This document shows positions 21,100-31,607 of a stretch of DNA of 64,000 bases, in pieces. The position numbers and the translations under genes are program-made. The first letter of the stretch is position 1, and every line of letters begins with the position of its first letter. The DNA lies in assembly GCA_965112735.1 (NCBI GenBank), contig OZ218963.1, positions 2,852,001 through 2,916,000 on the forward strand, in the 5' to 3' direction. This DNA comes from Phaeosaccion multiseriatum (taxonomy: Eukaryota > Ochrophyta, other classes). Below the pieces are notes generated by a model. The model was not told where the DNA came from and made no database searches. It worked only from the letters and a program-made list of their open reading frames with translations.

Positions 21100-21961
21100 A
21101 TGGGCCAAGTGTTTCAACGTATGCTTGATAGCTTCTACACGAAGCAACTCGAAGTTGTGCTCGTGGGGCTAGAGAATAGCGGCAAGACCACGTTGATGAA
21201 CGTACTTAGTAGCGGTGCACCGGTGAACACAACTGTGCCAACAATTGGACTCAATGTGAAGATGATCAAGAAGGGGGGGGTGCAGCTGAAGTGTTGGGAC
21301 GTCGGCGGGCAGTCTCAGTACCGGAGCGAGTGGGGCCGGTACATTCGCGGGTGCGATGTTATCATTTACGTGGTGGATGCCCACGCGATTGATCAAATCG
21401 CCCTCGCGCGGCGCGAGCTCCACAGGTGAGAAGGAGGAGAAGGCGGAGGAGGAGGAGAAGGAGGGGGAGGAGGAGGAGGAGGGGGTGGGGGAGGAGGAGG
21501 ATGACAACGATGAGTGACAAGTGGCACGAGGGTGTTTCGAAGCAAGACAGTAGGAGGAGAGGTGTGGGATATACGTCCTCAGTCCTCTCTCTGTTGCCTC
21601 GAGATGATCATGTGTGTCCGGTCATCCCATTCACGGTCTTGTTTCAAGAGAGAGGGAGAATGGAGAAAGGAGGAGGAGGTATACTCATATGTGGTCAGTC
21701 ATCTCACTCACGGCAAATGTTTCTCCTTGCAACTTGACCCCCCCCAGACTACTCGAAGACCGTGAGCTCGCTTCTACCCCAGTCTTGGTACTGGCCAACA
21801 AAATCGATCTGGAGCCCCACATAAGCGAGGCCGAGATGATCAGAGAGCTGAACTTGGACTATATGGCTGACAATCCGTGGATCGTTATACCCATCAGTTG
21901 CTTACGGATGGTCAACATTGACCAGGTGCTGCAATGGCTGGTTAAGCAGTCTCGCGGGTAA
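21100..21961 (+). CDS. ARL8: Small GTPase ARL8
   Basis: Exons 21100-21425 and 21748-21961, 179 aa. G-boxes: GLENSGKTT (G1), the T of VPTIGLNVK (G2), WDVGGQSQYRSEW (G3), LANKIDLEP (G4), and ISC (G5 region). YIRGCDVIIYVVDA and the C-terminus LQWLVKQSRG are typical of ARL8, which lacks the N-myristoylation glycine context of ARF1 and works on lysosomes/vacuoles and in endosome-vacuole fusion. The length is close to the 186 aa of animal ARL8. The split codon AG|A restores an Arg before LLEDRE. The start is chosen as the first ATG that precedes the amphipathic helix VFQRMLDSFY; an in-frame upstream ATG at 21022 would add 26 unlike residues. Confidence 0.94.
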
Positions 21962-22239
21962 CCACCACTACTATTGCAATACAGTAGTTCGTTCATTGTT
22001 GATGAGCGCGTCTCGCCCTTTGCATCTAATGCCCAGTCTCAATCCTGGTGCAGAGTGTCGACGATTCGCTACACATCATACAGAGACAAGTGGTCGGCGC
22101 CAGCACAGCGCTCTGGATCGTTAAAACTCACGTGCGCCTCTCGAGTCCAAAACGGTGTCACGGTGGGGGGCGCTTAACCCCACTTTTCAACAAGCAAGAG
22201 CAGGCCCGGCCAGAAAGTCCCATCATGACGCCGGCGGTA

Positions 22240-22270
22240 TCAGGTAGCAGGTAGCGCGTCAGGGTGGACT
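22240..22270. mobile_element. Solo half of a CCCTGAC-type foldback element
   Basis: GGTAGCAGGTAGCGCGTCAG followed by GGTGGA matches the right half of the element at 8674-8753. It supplies the last codons and stop of the sulfotransferase ORF on the minus strand. A left half was not found. Confidence 0.5.
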
Positions 22271-23292
22271 GTACACCCCACTTGCTGATACACATAGTCC
22301 CACCCGTGGAGGGATGCTAGGAGGCCGACTTTCGGGTCAGGCGCGTGCCACAGGTGAAGGCGGGCAGCCAGACCCTCCACCCTGAAGAAGAGGTCGGGGT
22401 CCTTTTCCTTCGTTTCGTCGATGTACTTGGGGAGGATGAATTTCCACCAACCTCCCGCGGGATGCATCACATGGCTCTGTAGCTGAGTCCCTTGTGCCAG
22501 GAAATTGAGCTTCATGTGCTCCCACACCTCCTTCCCCATCATCTCAATTAACCCCATCATATCCAGCATCCAAGCCATGGTCTGGCACGGTGCTTCGATG
22601 AGAGCGTGATACGATAGCTGTGCGATATTTCGACACTCGTCGGCAGCCTCGTACGCATCGATCGATCTCTCGACATCAGGGAAGTTCCAAACATAGTATT
22701 ATCCGGCGCTCAGGGCTTGTATCTCTCGTCGTTGCCTTTCAATAGCCTCGTACCAAGGGTCGTCCTTGGGCCGCGCCCCATGCGTAAAGCCATAGGAAAA
22801 ATATCTCGAGACGATAACGTCTCGCGGGTCCCTGGCAAAGATAACGAACAGAGACTTGTCCAAGCTGTTCTGGCAGATCGAGGTGACGTCTTCTGCGGTG
22901 AAGGTTCGGAACGGTCCAATGAGACCCGGAGTACGCACCAATTGCGAAAACCTCCTTCGTCGTGTTACATCTGACAGCGTTGGCTTGAGATGAGCCGGCA
23001 GTCCACCCTCGCGGGCTCCTCCGAAAGTGCCCACTGCTCGAAGAAGCTCCTCAATCAAAACTGATGCGGTCTTGTGAGGCACAAGGAAGAGGACATTCTG
23101 CAGCTCCCCGCGTTGCTGCTCTTGTATTTGCCTACACAAAACAGGCAAGACGCACGATAGAAGCGCAACGAGGAGGACGAAGAAAGGCGTGGTCATAGCT
23201 ATGCAAGGCGCATGAAGCTTCTGTGCTTGCTCCAAAGGAACAGCGTCTGAAGACTCAGGAGGGGTCGGTGAGGGTGGGGCCTCTGGTGCCAT
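22240..23292 (-). pseudogene. Sulfotransferase-like ORF with one in-frame stop
   Basis: Reading from 23292 the frame stays open, apart from a single TAA at 22701-22699, down to 22240 (about 350 codons). Before the stop: a probable type II signal-anchor (FFVLLVALLSCVLPVLC), a 5'-PAPS loop-like LFLVPHKTAS and the 3'-phosphate-binding FARDPRDVIVSRYFSYGFTHG. After the stop, the same frame continues with YYVWNFPDVERS, GKEVWEHMKLNFLAQG and DLFFRVEGLAARLHLWHAPDP. Sulfotransferases use PAPS to sulfate sugars, lipids or peptides in the Golgi. No GT-AG intron can plausibly remove the stop. It could be a young pseudogene, a base error or readthrough. The last residues are encoded by a foldback-element fragment (about 22240-22270). 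Confidence 0.6.
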
Positions 23293-23735
23293 TTGTGCTG
23301 CCTAATAGTAACAAAAACTTCTCTTCTCTATTTAGGGGTCGTGGGGTCCATTATTGTTCTGACGACTTGATAACGCCTAGGAGCTTCTCCTGCTACCGCC
23401 GGCCCCAGACTCCCCTTCCCCTCTTACGCAGTTAGTTGAGTAGTTCAAAGGCAAGTAGGTCCGGATCAATGTCATACGACCTCCTTCGCCCTTCCCTCGC
23501 GACGCGACGCTGGGCCTCCCTGCCCCCCCCCGTCTGATGCCTTTCTACTGCCGGCTTCAACCATCGTCAGCTGGTCCCAATCAGGCCCGTCAGCCATCTG
23601 CTACCACCGGGGCCTAGGAGCAGGACCCGGCGGCATGCTACCCAAGAAGAGGTTGGCAGTACGGCAGGGGTCGACAAGGAGCCACCAGTGTGCCGCTTGA
23701 ATTCAACAACGCTTCGGCTAGTGCTGATCGCCTTG
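23293..23735. other. Intergenic, upstream of sulfotransferase ORF and downstream of GPx-like gene
   Basis: 443 bp, both neighbours on the minus strand. No ORF with motifs. A few self-complementary words such as ACCCGGCGGCATGCTACC and TGCTACCACCGGGGCC are present, but no convincing full palindrome. Confidence 0.5.
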
Positions 23736-25502
23736 TCATCGCTTTCCTGGGATCCACTCCGCGTTTGGCGGATTATTGTAGTAGTTGAGACCTTGCTTAA
23801 AGGCGTACTCGCTCTGCAATGCCTCCTTCTCTGCGCGTACCCATGCAGTGCTAAACGCTCTGGTCTCCGCTGGAAGGGGCTTGCCCTCAAGCACAGCCTT
23901 TTGTCCGAGAAATACAAGGAGGAATGGCAATTAGCGGCAAGCTACGTGGGAGAGAAGAGCCAAGGTAGGGGGCACACATGAATACAGAACCAAATTCCCA
24001 CAACGCCCAATGCACATCAGATTCCAGACACGTCAACACGCCCCACAAAACAGCACCTTGATGTCATCTTCAAACTCGCTGGTGGCAAACTTCCGAGGGT
24101 ACCTCCGAACGGGGATGCCTTCCGCGTCCAGCAGAAACTTCTCAAAGTTCAGAGTGACTCTGAGGGGGGGAAGGGGACGACATAAAATATGAGCAGGCAG
24201 GGGAGGAGTCAGACATGAAGGGAGTGCCAAGACTTGGGATAGCACCACCACATAATCAGAGGGCGCAAAAGAGATGAGAAAAGTTTGCGTGCTTTCCCCT
24301 TCCCTCCTCGTTCTCCATCGTTGTCTCTCCCTCTCGTGGGGCGTAGAGTAGCTCCTCAATGACGGTGCCACTACTGCTACTCACCTTCCCACGCCGTAGG
24401 GGTTCTTGAGTGTCCTGCACATGTATTTGTAGAGCGGCACACCTGAGCTGCCTACAATGTCCATCTTGTCGGCCACAAAGGAGCGAGGGTATTGGCCGAA
24501 ACCGTAGAACTGCTCCGGCAGAGAGCATCCGCGAGCGCAGCACCAGCGAATGCAAACACAGAAGACACAGGAGGGGGAACAGATACGGTGAGATCATCGA
24601 GCCTGTCGCATCAGAAGCGGCCCACACCCCAGGCAACTCCCACCCAAGCGTGCAAGCGAGCACACAGGTATGCCAATCAATAGGTGTACCTGGTAGTACT
24701 TTATCTTAATGACGCGGTCCTCGTCTGGCTCGAAAGTGCCCTGGTCTGTGGGTACAATGATGACTCGCAGGCCCTGGCTAGCGAACTTGTTGGCCGTCGC
24801 GACAATCGGCGACATCTGTGGGCGGGAGGACAAGACATCCCTTTGATTTGAGGTGTGTGCGACAGGAAGACTGGGGCTTGTCTTAGTAGCTCCACTCACC
24901 TGCGACAATGTGATTGGGTCGTCGAGTTTCCCATTGATAATCAGCGTCGCCTTTCCTAAAAACTGTCGAGCAATTAAAAGGGATGGGCAGCTTAGAAGAG
25001 CAGAGAAAAGGGACATTTGGCAGTATTGACTCACCTTGGACACCGGGAAGTCTTTGCCTCCGTACGGCAAGGTGTAGTCTAAAGCCGATCCCTTTGATGG
25101 TTCAGCGACCGCTGCCCCCTCTTCCTCTCCCGTTTTCGCCGCCCCTGCCTCCACCTCATCCGCGCTGCCCGCCTCGCTCCAGAGCAGCGCAGCTGCTGCG
25201 CCCATCGACCCCAAAGCTCCTCTGGCAAACTCTCTCCTGTCCCGGGGTGCTCCTGCAGAGAAAACTTTCTCCCGTACATCGTCGCCCACAGCTGCTGCGA
25301 ATCTCCCCCTCCTATTGCCACTGTAGCTGCTGCTTGGGCGCACAGAGGTGTGTGGTCGACCACGCCGATGCTGCTGCCGCTCCTGCTGCTGCCGCTGAAC
25401 CCTATTGCCTACTATTGTCGGTGAAGAGAAGGCTTCCCCTCCCTGCTGCAGAAGGCAGCAGCAGCAGCTTAGGGCACCAAAAACCTTGGTGAAGGTCTGC
25501 AT
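23736..25502 (-). CDS. Glutathione-peroxidase-like protein lacking the peroxidatic Cys, predicted thylakoid lumen
   Basis: Minus exons 25502-25035, 24962-24900, 24815-24690, 24509-24385, 24159-24057 and 23897-23736 give 348 aa. The N-terminus MQTFTKVFGALSCCCCLLQQ plus GGEAFSSP fits an ER signal followed by an (A)F|SSP plastid junction as used by heterokont algae. A basic transit region and a twin-arginine motif follow: RREFARGALGSMGAAAALL, ending at SADE. The domain is GPx-like: DYTLPYGGKDFPVSKFLGKATLIIN, RVIIVPTDQGTFEPDED, VPLYKYMCRTLKNPYG and VTLNFEKFLLDAEGIPVRRYP. Where GPx has NVAS-x-C/U-G, this protein reads NGKLDDPIT, with no Cys. The FPCNQF Cys is Thr, and the Trp of WNFxKFL is Leu. 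A thiol peroxidase role is therefore doubtful. The frame is open further upstream, but 25502 is the ATG giving the signal. Confidence 0.82.
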
Positions 25503-25611
25503 TTTTTTTATATATTTGCCGCCCGCCTTTGCATGTGTTTGTTCCCGGAGAGGAATGCCCCCCGGGGTCTCGGTGTGCCAACTTTGTATAAACAACAGAG
25601 CCCAAATTCCT
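25503..25611. promoter_or_regulatory. Bidirectional promoter between GPx-like (-) and acidic protein (+)
   Basis: 109 bp separate the divergent ATGs. TATATATTTG lies close to the GPx-like side (about 25509) and TGTATAAACAAC close to the other side (about 25587). Both are TATA-like, which suits two oppositely directed core promoters. Inferred only. Confidence 0.55.
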
Positions 25612-27072
25612 ATGTTCGTGGGCAGCAGCACCAGCAGCTTGCTCCTCGTGGCTCCATTGCTTGTGGGCCATGCAGCACCAGTAGCTGCGTCTGCTTCTTC
25701 GGCCGCTGCTGGGGGAGGCAGAGGGGCGTCATGGTTCAACCTTCGAGGACCCTCAAGCAAGGGATCGCTCCAGGCCATGATCAGCCCCGGAGGGGTCAAC
25801 ACAGGGCGGAAGGACTTTAGGAAGCTCGCAAAGTGCGTGCTGCGCTGGGACTGGAAGATGCATCTCGCTCTCTCTCTCGCTCGCGCTCTCTTCTAAAATG
25901 TTTTGTTTGCTCTCGCATTTCCCTTTCCTTCCTCCTCTTTTCCTCAGCCAAACTCCGGAGGAGAAGGCCGCCGATATGAGGGCCAAAGCAGCGGAGGAGA
26001 AAGAGAGGAAAAGGTCTCGGAAGAAGGCGTATCAAGACAAGCTGGCCGCGAGAAAGGAGAAGAGGGGAGGGGGCGGGGGGGGTGGGGCCAAGCGGAGCCA
26101 GCAGGCCGAAGACGACGCAAAAATGAAGGAGGAGTACGACAGATACCTTATCGCTAAGAAACAGCTCGATAAAGCCATCGCGGACGCAAAGGAGGCGGAC
26201 ACCAAGGGTATCCATGGTCTCAAGGGTGGAAAACCAAAGGAGCTCTTCCTCAGACTCGGTGCGTACCTCGCACATGTGCTTGCTCATTCTCGTGCTTCGG
26301 CTGTCCACTTTGCCTCAGTCCCCCTTTTCTTGGCTCTCATCCTCTTCAGGCAAGTACGGTGTTGTCGTTGGTTTGGGGTACTACGTCGTGAAGCGAATCG
26401 CAGAGGTGATTGGCAGCAGGACAACAGAGGGTATGGATACCACAGAGGTGATAGACAACGCGAGCGAAGCTCTGACAGGAGCAGCGAAGGGCGTACTCTC
26501 CGCGGCTTCGAATGCCGCGGACAGCCTCAAAGGAGAAGCAGAAGCAGGAGAAGAGGCATTGAAGATGGCGATGGATGAGGGGGATGAGGATAGAGCACAA
26601 GCAGTCGCCGAGGACGAGCAGGCGGAGGACGAGGAGGACGAGGAGGACGAGGAGCAACAGGTTAGTTGGCCGGGCTTTCGTCGCATTGGCATTGCCCCCC
26701 CCCCCCCACCCCATTCATCGGCTTTGCCCAACACCTGAGGTTCCCTCTCTGCTCTCTGTCGTGACCAATTTCCCGTCAAGTATCGTAGCAGAGAATCCCC
26801 TCGACCCTTGGAGGGGGCCGTTTCCTCCTCCACAATCTCTTTCCTCTCTTCCCGTTAGTACCCCTCTCATGTGAGTCTCTTCCCTCGCTTTGCTCTCCGC
26901 CTTTCTCTCTTTGCAATGGTGTTTGGGGGGCGGACTTACTGACTGACTGATTGTCCAGGAGGAGGCATTTGGGGACGACGAGGAGGATGACTTTCAGGAT
27001 GCACTGGGGGAAGAAGAGGACGAAGACGACTTTGATGAAGATGAGGACGATGACGACCTCTCCATGATATAA
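25612..27072 (+). CDS. Signal-bearing protein with acidic C-terminus, unknown function
   Basis: Exons 25612-25832, 25948-26258, 26350-26660 and 26959-27072; phases close to 318 aa. MFVGSSTSSLLLVAPLLVGH then AAPVAASASSAAAGG looks like a secretory or plastid leader. The 40 residues after it are basic and acid-poor, like a transit peptide. Next comes a charged helix (EEKAADMRAKAAEEKERKRS) with a Gly run and a predicted coiled coil. A short Gly/Val hydrophobic stretch (GKYGVVVGLGYYVVKRIAEV) could be a membrane helix, then an Ala-rich helix, and an Asp/Glu-rich tail ending DDDDLSMI. I do not recognise a family. It shares its upstream region with the lumenal GPx-like gene, so a plastid role is possible but unproven. 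Confidence 0.75.
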
Positions 27073-27197
27073 ATCACTTTCGCTTTGCTGGGGGGTGTCG
27101 CGAGGCTCCAGGGAGGGAGCAAGTGATACGAGCGCGAGCCGGGCAGGGAAAGAGAACCCCTCTCCTTCCTACGTATTGACAGATAAGGTACAAATAG

Positions 27198-27745
27198 AAA
27201 AAAAAATTTAAGAATCGCCCGATTTCCCCCCAATAATTTTTTTGCACGTACTTCGGAAAATGACGCTGGGAGAAGCGCTATAGCTCTTCGTGTAGCTCTT
27301 TGAGATCCCCACCGATCCACGGTCTTTCGGCTTTCATCGCCTCTTCCCTTCCGTAGTTGTCAGCATTTCCGCACCAGCACCCCCTTCGCGGGGGGGGGGA
27401 GACGGGGGATGTGCACGCAACGGAAATCGCACCAGGCTTGCCAAGGGTCCTGCTGCTGCTCCACTGTGGCTAGCCGCCGTAGCGCTGCGCCTGTTCTCTT
27501 GCAGAAGGGCGGGCAAGCTGCCCATGAGCGATTTCCGTGGCGTGCACATCCCCCGTCTCCGTCTCCCCCCCCCCGGGAAGGGGGTGCTGGTGCAGAAATG
27601 CTGACAACTACGGAAGGGAAGAGGCGATGAAAGCCGAAAGACCGTGGATCGGTGGGGATCTCAAAGAGCTACACGAAGAGCTATAGCGCTTCTCCCAGCG
27701 TCATTTTCCGGGATTCCGATTTGGGCGATTCTTTTTTTTAAAAGC
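27198..27745. mobile_element. Large imperfect palindrome P1, about 550 bp
   Basis: The core arms run 27254-27457 and 27507-27710. CGGAAAATGACGCTGGGAGA at the left is mirrored by TCTCCCAGCGTCATTTTCCG at the right. Inner words such as GATGTGCACG / CGTGCACATC, GGAAATCGC / GCGATTTCC and GGCTTGCC / GGCAAGCT pair toward a loop of about 50 bp (27458-27506). The pairing continues outward more weakly (AAGAATCGCCC versus GGGCGATTCTT). There is no coding capacity. It may be a foldback transposon or MITE, or a source of hairpin RNA. Confidence 0.8.
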
Positions 27746-27802
27746 AAATCCAGTTTTTTTTTTCGCGGTTGATTTTCTCTATTGACGCCAAATGACAATT
27801 GC

Positions 27803-27888
27803 TTTGAACCCCCTTTTTTACCCCCTTTAAAGCCCTGTTTGTGGGTCAAACAAGGGTTGAAAGGGGGGGGGGGCAAAAAGGGGTTCAA
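27803..27888. repeat. Small inverted repeat between P1 and P3
   Basis: TTTGAACCCCC(T)n...CCCTGTTTG pairs with CAAACAAGGG...GGGGTTCAAA. The words resemble the arm units of P3 (TTTGAACCCCTTTTTTACCC occurs at 28003), so this may be a decayed internal fragment of the same family. Confidence 0.6.
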
Positions 27889-27906
27889 ATCGTCAAAATA
27901 AGAATA

Positions 27907-28282
27907 CTGTGATTTCGCGGTTGAGTGGCACTTTTGACGCCCCGTTACCCCGTGATTTTTTTTTGACGCCAAATGACGATTACTTTGACGACGTTTGGCG
28001 ACTTTTGAACCCCTTTTTTACCCACTTTAAAGCCCTATTTGACGCACTTTGACGCCCTTTGACGCCCTTTTCCGTGATTTTTTTTTGCGTCATTTTTTTT
28101 AAGACGAAATCAAGGCGAATTAAGATAAAAGGGCGTCAAAGGGCGTCAAAGAGCGTCAAACAGGGGGCTCAAGCGCCGTCAAACGTCGTCAAACGTCGTC
28201 AAACGTCGTCAAAGTAATCGTCTTTTGGCGTCAAAAAAAATTCACGGGGCGTCAAAAGTGCCAATCAACCGCGAAATCACAG
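27907..28282. mobile_element. Large palindrome P3 built of GGGCGTCAAA units, 376 bp
   Basis: The ends are CTGTGATTTCGCGGTTGAGT (left) and the near-exact inverted form ending CCGCGAAATCACAG (right). The arms consist of repeated TTTGACGCCC (left) and GGGCGTCAAA (right) units, and the loop contains GACGAAATCAAGGCGAATTA. P4, immediately downstream, has the same ends, arm units and loop in a diverged copy. Confidence 0.85.
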
Positions 28283-28300
28283 AAAGAGAAAAGAAATAAG

Positions 28301-28705
28301 GTACTGTGATTTCGCGGTTGAGTGGCACTTTTTACGCCCAATTACGCCCCATTAATTTTTTTTTACGCCAAATGACGACTTTTTTGACGACGTTTGACGA
28401 CGTTTGACGACGCTTTAGCCCCCTATTTGACGCCCTTTGACGCCTTTTGACGCTCTTTGACGCCCTTTGACGCCCTTTTCCGTGATTTTTTTTTACGTGA
28501 TTTTTTTTAGACGAAATTAAGGCGAATTAAGATAAAAGGGCGTCAAAGTGCGTCAAAGGGCGTCAAAGGGCGTCAAATAGGGGGCTAAAGCGTCGCCAAA
28601 CGTCGTCAAACGTCGTCAAAAAAATCGTCATTTGGCGTAAAAAAAAATAAATGGGGCGTAATTAGCGGGCGTAAAAAGTGCCACTCAACCGCGAAATCAC
28701 AGTAC
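28301..28705. mobile_element. Large palindrome P4, tandem relative of P3, 405 bp
   Basis: It begins GTACTGTGATTTCGCGGTTG and ends with CAACCGCGAAATCACAGTAC, an exact 20-nt terminal inverted repeat. The arms contain many GACGCCCTTTGACGCC / GGCGTCAAAGGGCGTC units. The loop is GACGAAATTAAGGCGAATTA, one change from the P3 loop. It ends 128 bp before the start codon of the downstream membrane-protein gene. Confidence 0.87.
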
Positions 28706-28833
28706 ATTCGTTGACATATTTTTTGGCAACTCTGCCCTTCTGTCTTTCAACTCTTGCATCTCCATACAGCCTGTTCTTCTCTCTCCTTTTCTTTCTACCC
28801 TGCGTGATCCCACTCCATGAAACCTCTGTAGTC

Positions 28834-29866
28834 ATGGTGAAAGTCGAGTCCATACCAGGAGGTGTGGAGCCGCTGTCGATACACGTAGGATCGGACGCAG
28901 ACCTGACGTCTCTGAGGGGTGTGTTGACCACTCATCGGGGGTCTTTGCAAGTCGTGTGGGAGTCGTCCGTCGTGGTCTCGGAGCAGATTGTTATTCAGGA
29001 AGGGCTTGAGCTACGGGTCACAGGCCTTGGACATGAAACATCAGTGATTGACGGAGGCGGCCTCTCAAGGGCTTTCTTGGTCAGCACTGGCGCGGCCTTG
29101 GTGCTCGAAGACGTCAGGCTCACCCATGGCTTTGCGGAGGACACGGCTGCCGCTCTTGGCCAAGGAGGCGCGGTGTATGCGGCAGCGATGAGTTCGATAC
29201 ATCTAGCGCGGTGCCGGGTGGACGGGAACGAAGCCACAGATGCTGGAGGAGCTCTTTATCTGGCGCACCGGAGCTCGGCCTATGCAGAGGACACAGACTT
29301 TGAGGGCAACACAAGTGGGACCGGGGGGGGGGCGATTGGAGGGGTCTCCTCTGCGGCCTTGGTCCTGGACAGCGTTAGTAGTAACGTTACCTTCCGTGCT
29401 AACGAAGCTGGATGCTGCTTCGCTGGAGTCCAGTCATACGCCTTCGAGTGCGACGGTGCTCAGTGCGCGTGTCAAGACGTAAGCCTCAGCAACGTGGATG
29501 CAGATGCGACTGCCTGCTGCGCGGTTGGCGAGTACTTTAGTAGCGAGAGCAGCGAATGCCAGGGCTGCGATGAAGCGAGCATGGAATGCGGCTCGTTTTT
29601 CATGGGAATCACTGCTGCCCAATTACCCATACGGGAGGGCTACTGGCGAGCGTCGCCAAGCTCGTCGGAGATACATGGCTGCCACATTGATGGCGCCTGC
29701 CGGGGAGGTGTGGTACAGGCAGCGGACGACTTCTGCGATCCAGCATACCGTGGCCCACGTAAGTCGAGTACTCGTAGTGTGCTGTGTGTTTGCGGGCTTG
29801 TTTGGATGAGAAGGAAAGTAACACACACTCACACACACACACACAAACGCACACGCCCACGCACAC

Positions 29867-29912
<46 letters not shown>

Positions 29913-31572
29913 CCCCTCCCCCTTCTCAGTTTGTGCCGTTTGCCGGCCGGGGTACTATAGAGTACTCGGGAGCCGCTGCCACACATGCACCACCGGCACA
30001 AAGGCAGCCGGCGCGGCGTTGCTTCTCGTGGCACTGATCGGCGGTCTCTACATTCTGTACTCCATTTTGTCAAACATTTACTCCTTGGCGTGGGGATACA
30101 CACGGCCTCAGCGTAAGCGCAGCGGACTCGGTCGGCTTGTTGGTGCTCTTCACAACATGCCTTGGGGGAAGCTGAGGACACCACTCGTAGTCTTTCAAAT
30201 CATCACACAATTCGCGGCGATTAACGGCATCAGGCTGCCGTCGATATACGCAGCCTTTCTGAATTGGGCCTCTGTGGTGAACTTGGACGTTGGCTGGTTT
30301 CTCTCGGCGGCCTGTGTAGATGTCACCTCCTTCGACTTTTACGACCGGCTCTTGGCCACAACGCTCTTGCCGCTTGTCTTTGCAGCGGTGGTGGTGGGGC
30401 TGACAGCACTACTCCGCCGCCGCTTAATCGCTTCGGGGCACTCCTTTGGCGGCAACGAAAGCTCTCTGTCCTCGGGCGCCGAGAGTCGGGCCCAAAGTGC
30501 TGCTGCTGCTGCACGAGCGCAGAGAGGCGACGAAATGGACTGGACGAGGGAAATGGTGTACCAGCCGAGGCAGCAAGAGCAGCCTGGCGACTCGGAAGCC
30601 GATGCGCATTCGATTGGAGCACTTTTGTCCAACTCAAGCCAATTCCCCATTCCACTGCATGGCACCGCGGAGGAAAGAGATAAGATATTTGCAAGGGCAG
30701 CGGCGGGAGCGGCAACAGAGGCAGGACCCCCAGGCTCGCCTTTCGGCCGAGTTACTGCCGCAACGGCGGAGCTTGTAGACATCAGCAGCAGCGGCAGCAG
30801 CAGTGGCAGCAGCAGCGGCAGCAGCAGTGGCAGCAGCAGCGCAGCCGGCAAGGGGCCTGGGCAGTCGATTGCGACATCCGTGTTCAGCACCGCCCAACAA
30901 CACTGGTCCCAGGGAAGCGGGTCAACCCTGTCGGACCTGCTGGATAATGCGCACATGCCCATTCCGATGACTCAGGCTGTGAGGGGAGTGGCCAAGAATG
31001 GGAGCGGCGTTTTCTCAAGCGGGAGGAGTAGAAAAAGTCGTTCTAATGCAGCAACCGCAGCCGCAGGAGGGGGGAAAGGAGCACATGAGACGCGAGGCGG
31101 GGGTGGATCGGCTGCATTGGAAGAAGTCTTGGCCGGGCGTGACTTGCAGAGGGAGCTTCAAAGCAGCAGAGATGGCGGTCAACAGGTTCGACCGCCAGCT
31201 GGGGCTGGGACTGGGATTGAGCCACTCGACGAGGAGGAGCGAGAGTGGGACATGTTCAGCAGAGGGCCGAAGGAAGCAGCGGTCTCTGCTGACCAGGGGC
31301 ACTTGGAAGGAGGAGGGTGGGCTCAGGGAGGTCGGACGGGGGGGCTTGGCGTCGACAAGTCGAAGGTGGCGACCACTGGCCTGGGTTGGATTGGCTCAAG
31401 ATGGGCGCTCTTGACTGGCAGAAGGGAGGCGAGCAGTCGCGCGAGCTTGAGCAGTCAGGCTCAGGTTGCGGCGGCACCCTTCCACTCTGCGGATGTCCCG
31501 CCTTCGCACAACGGCAACGGCAACGGCAACGACAACGACAACGACGGCAGCACCGGGGCAAGGAATGCCAGA

Positions 31573-31607
<35 letters not shown>

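Larger units (their letters stand above)
27073..28833. other. Repeat-dominated intergenic region
   Basis: About 1.76 kb with no gene. After the acidic-protein 3' UTR, nearly the whole interval is occupied by three long palindromes and one small hairpin, listed separately. The last 130 bp (28706-28833) is pyrimidine-rich and precedes the membrane-protein start. Confidence 0.8.

Noticed and set aside
27907-28705. Regularly spaced repeats considered as a CRISPR array
   Set aside because: Units are in inverted halves with no unique spacers, in a nuclear intron-bearing genome; palindromic elements explain them.
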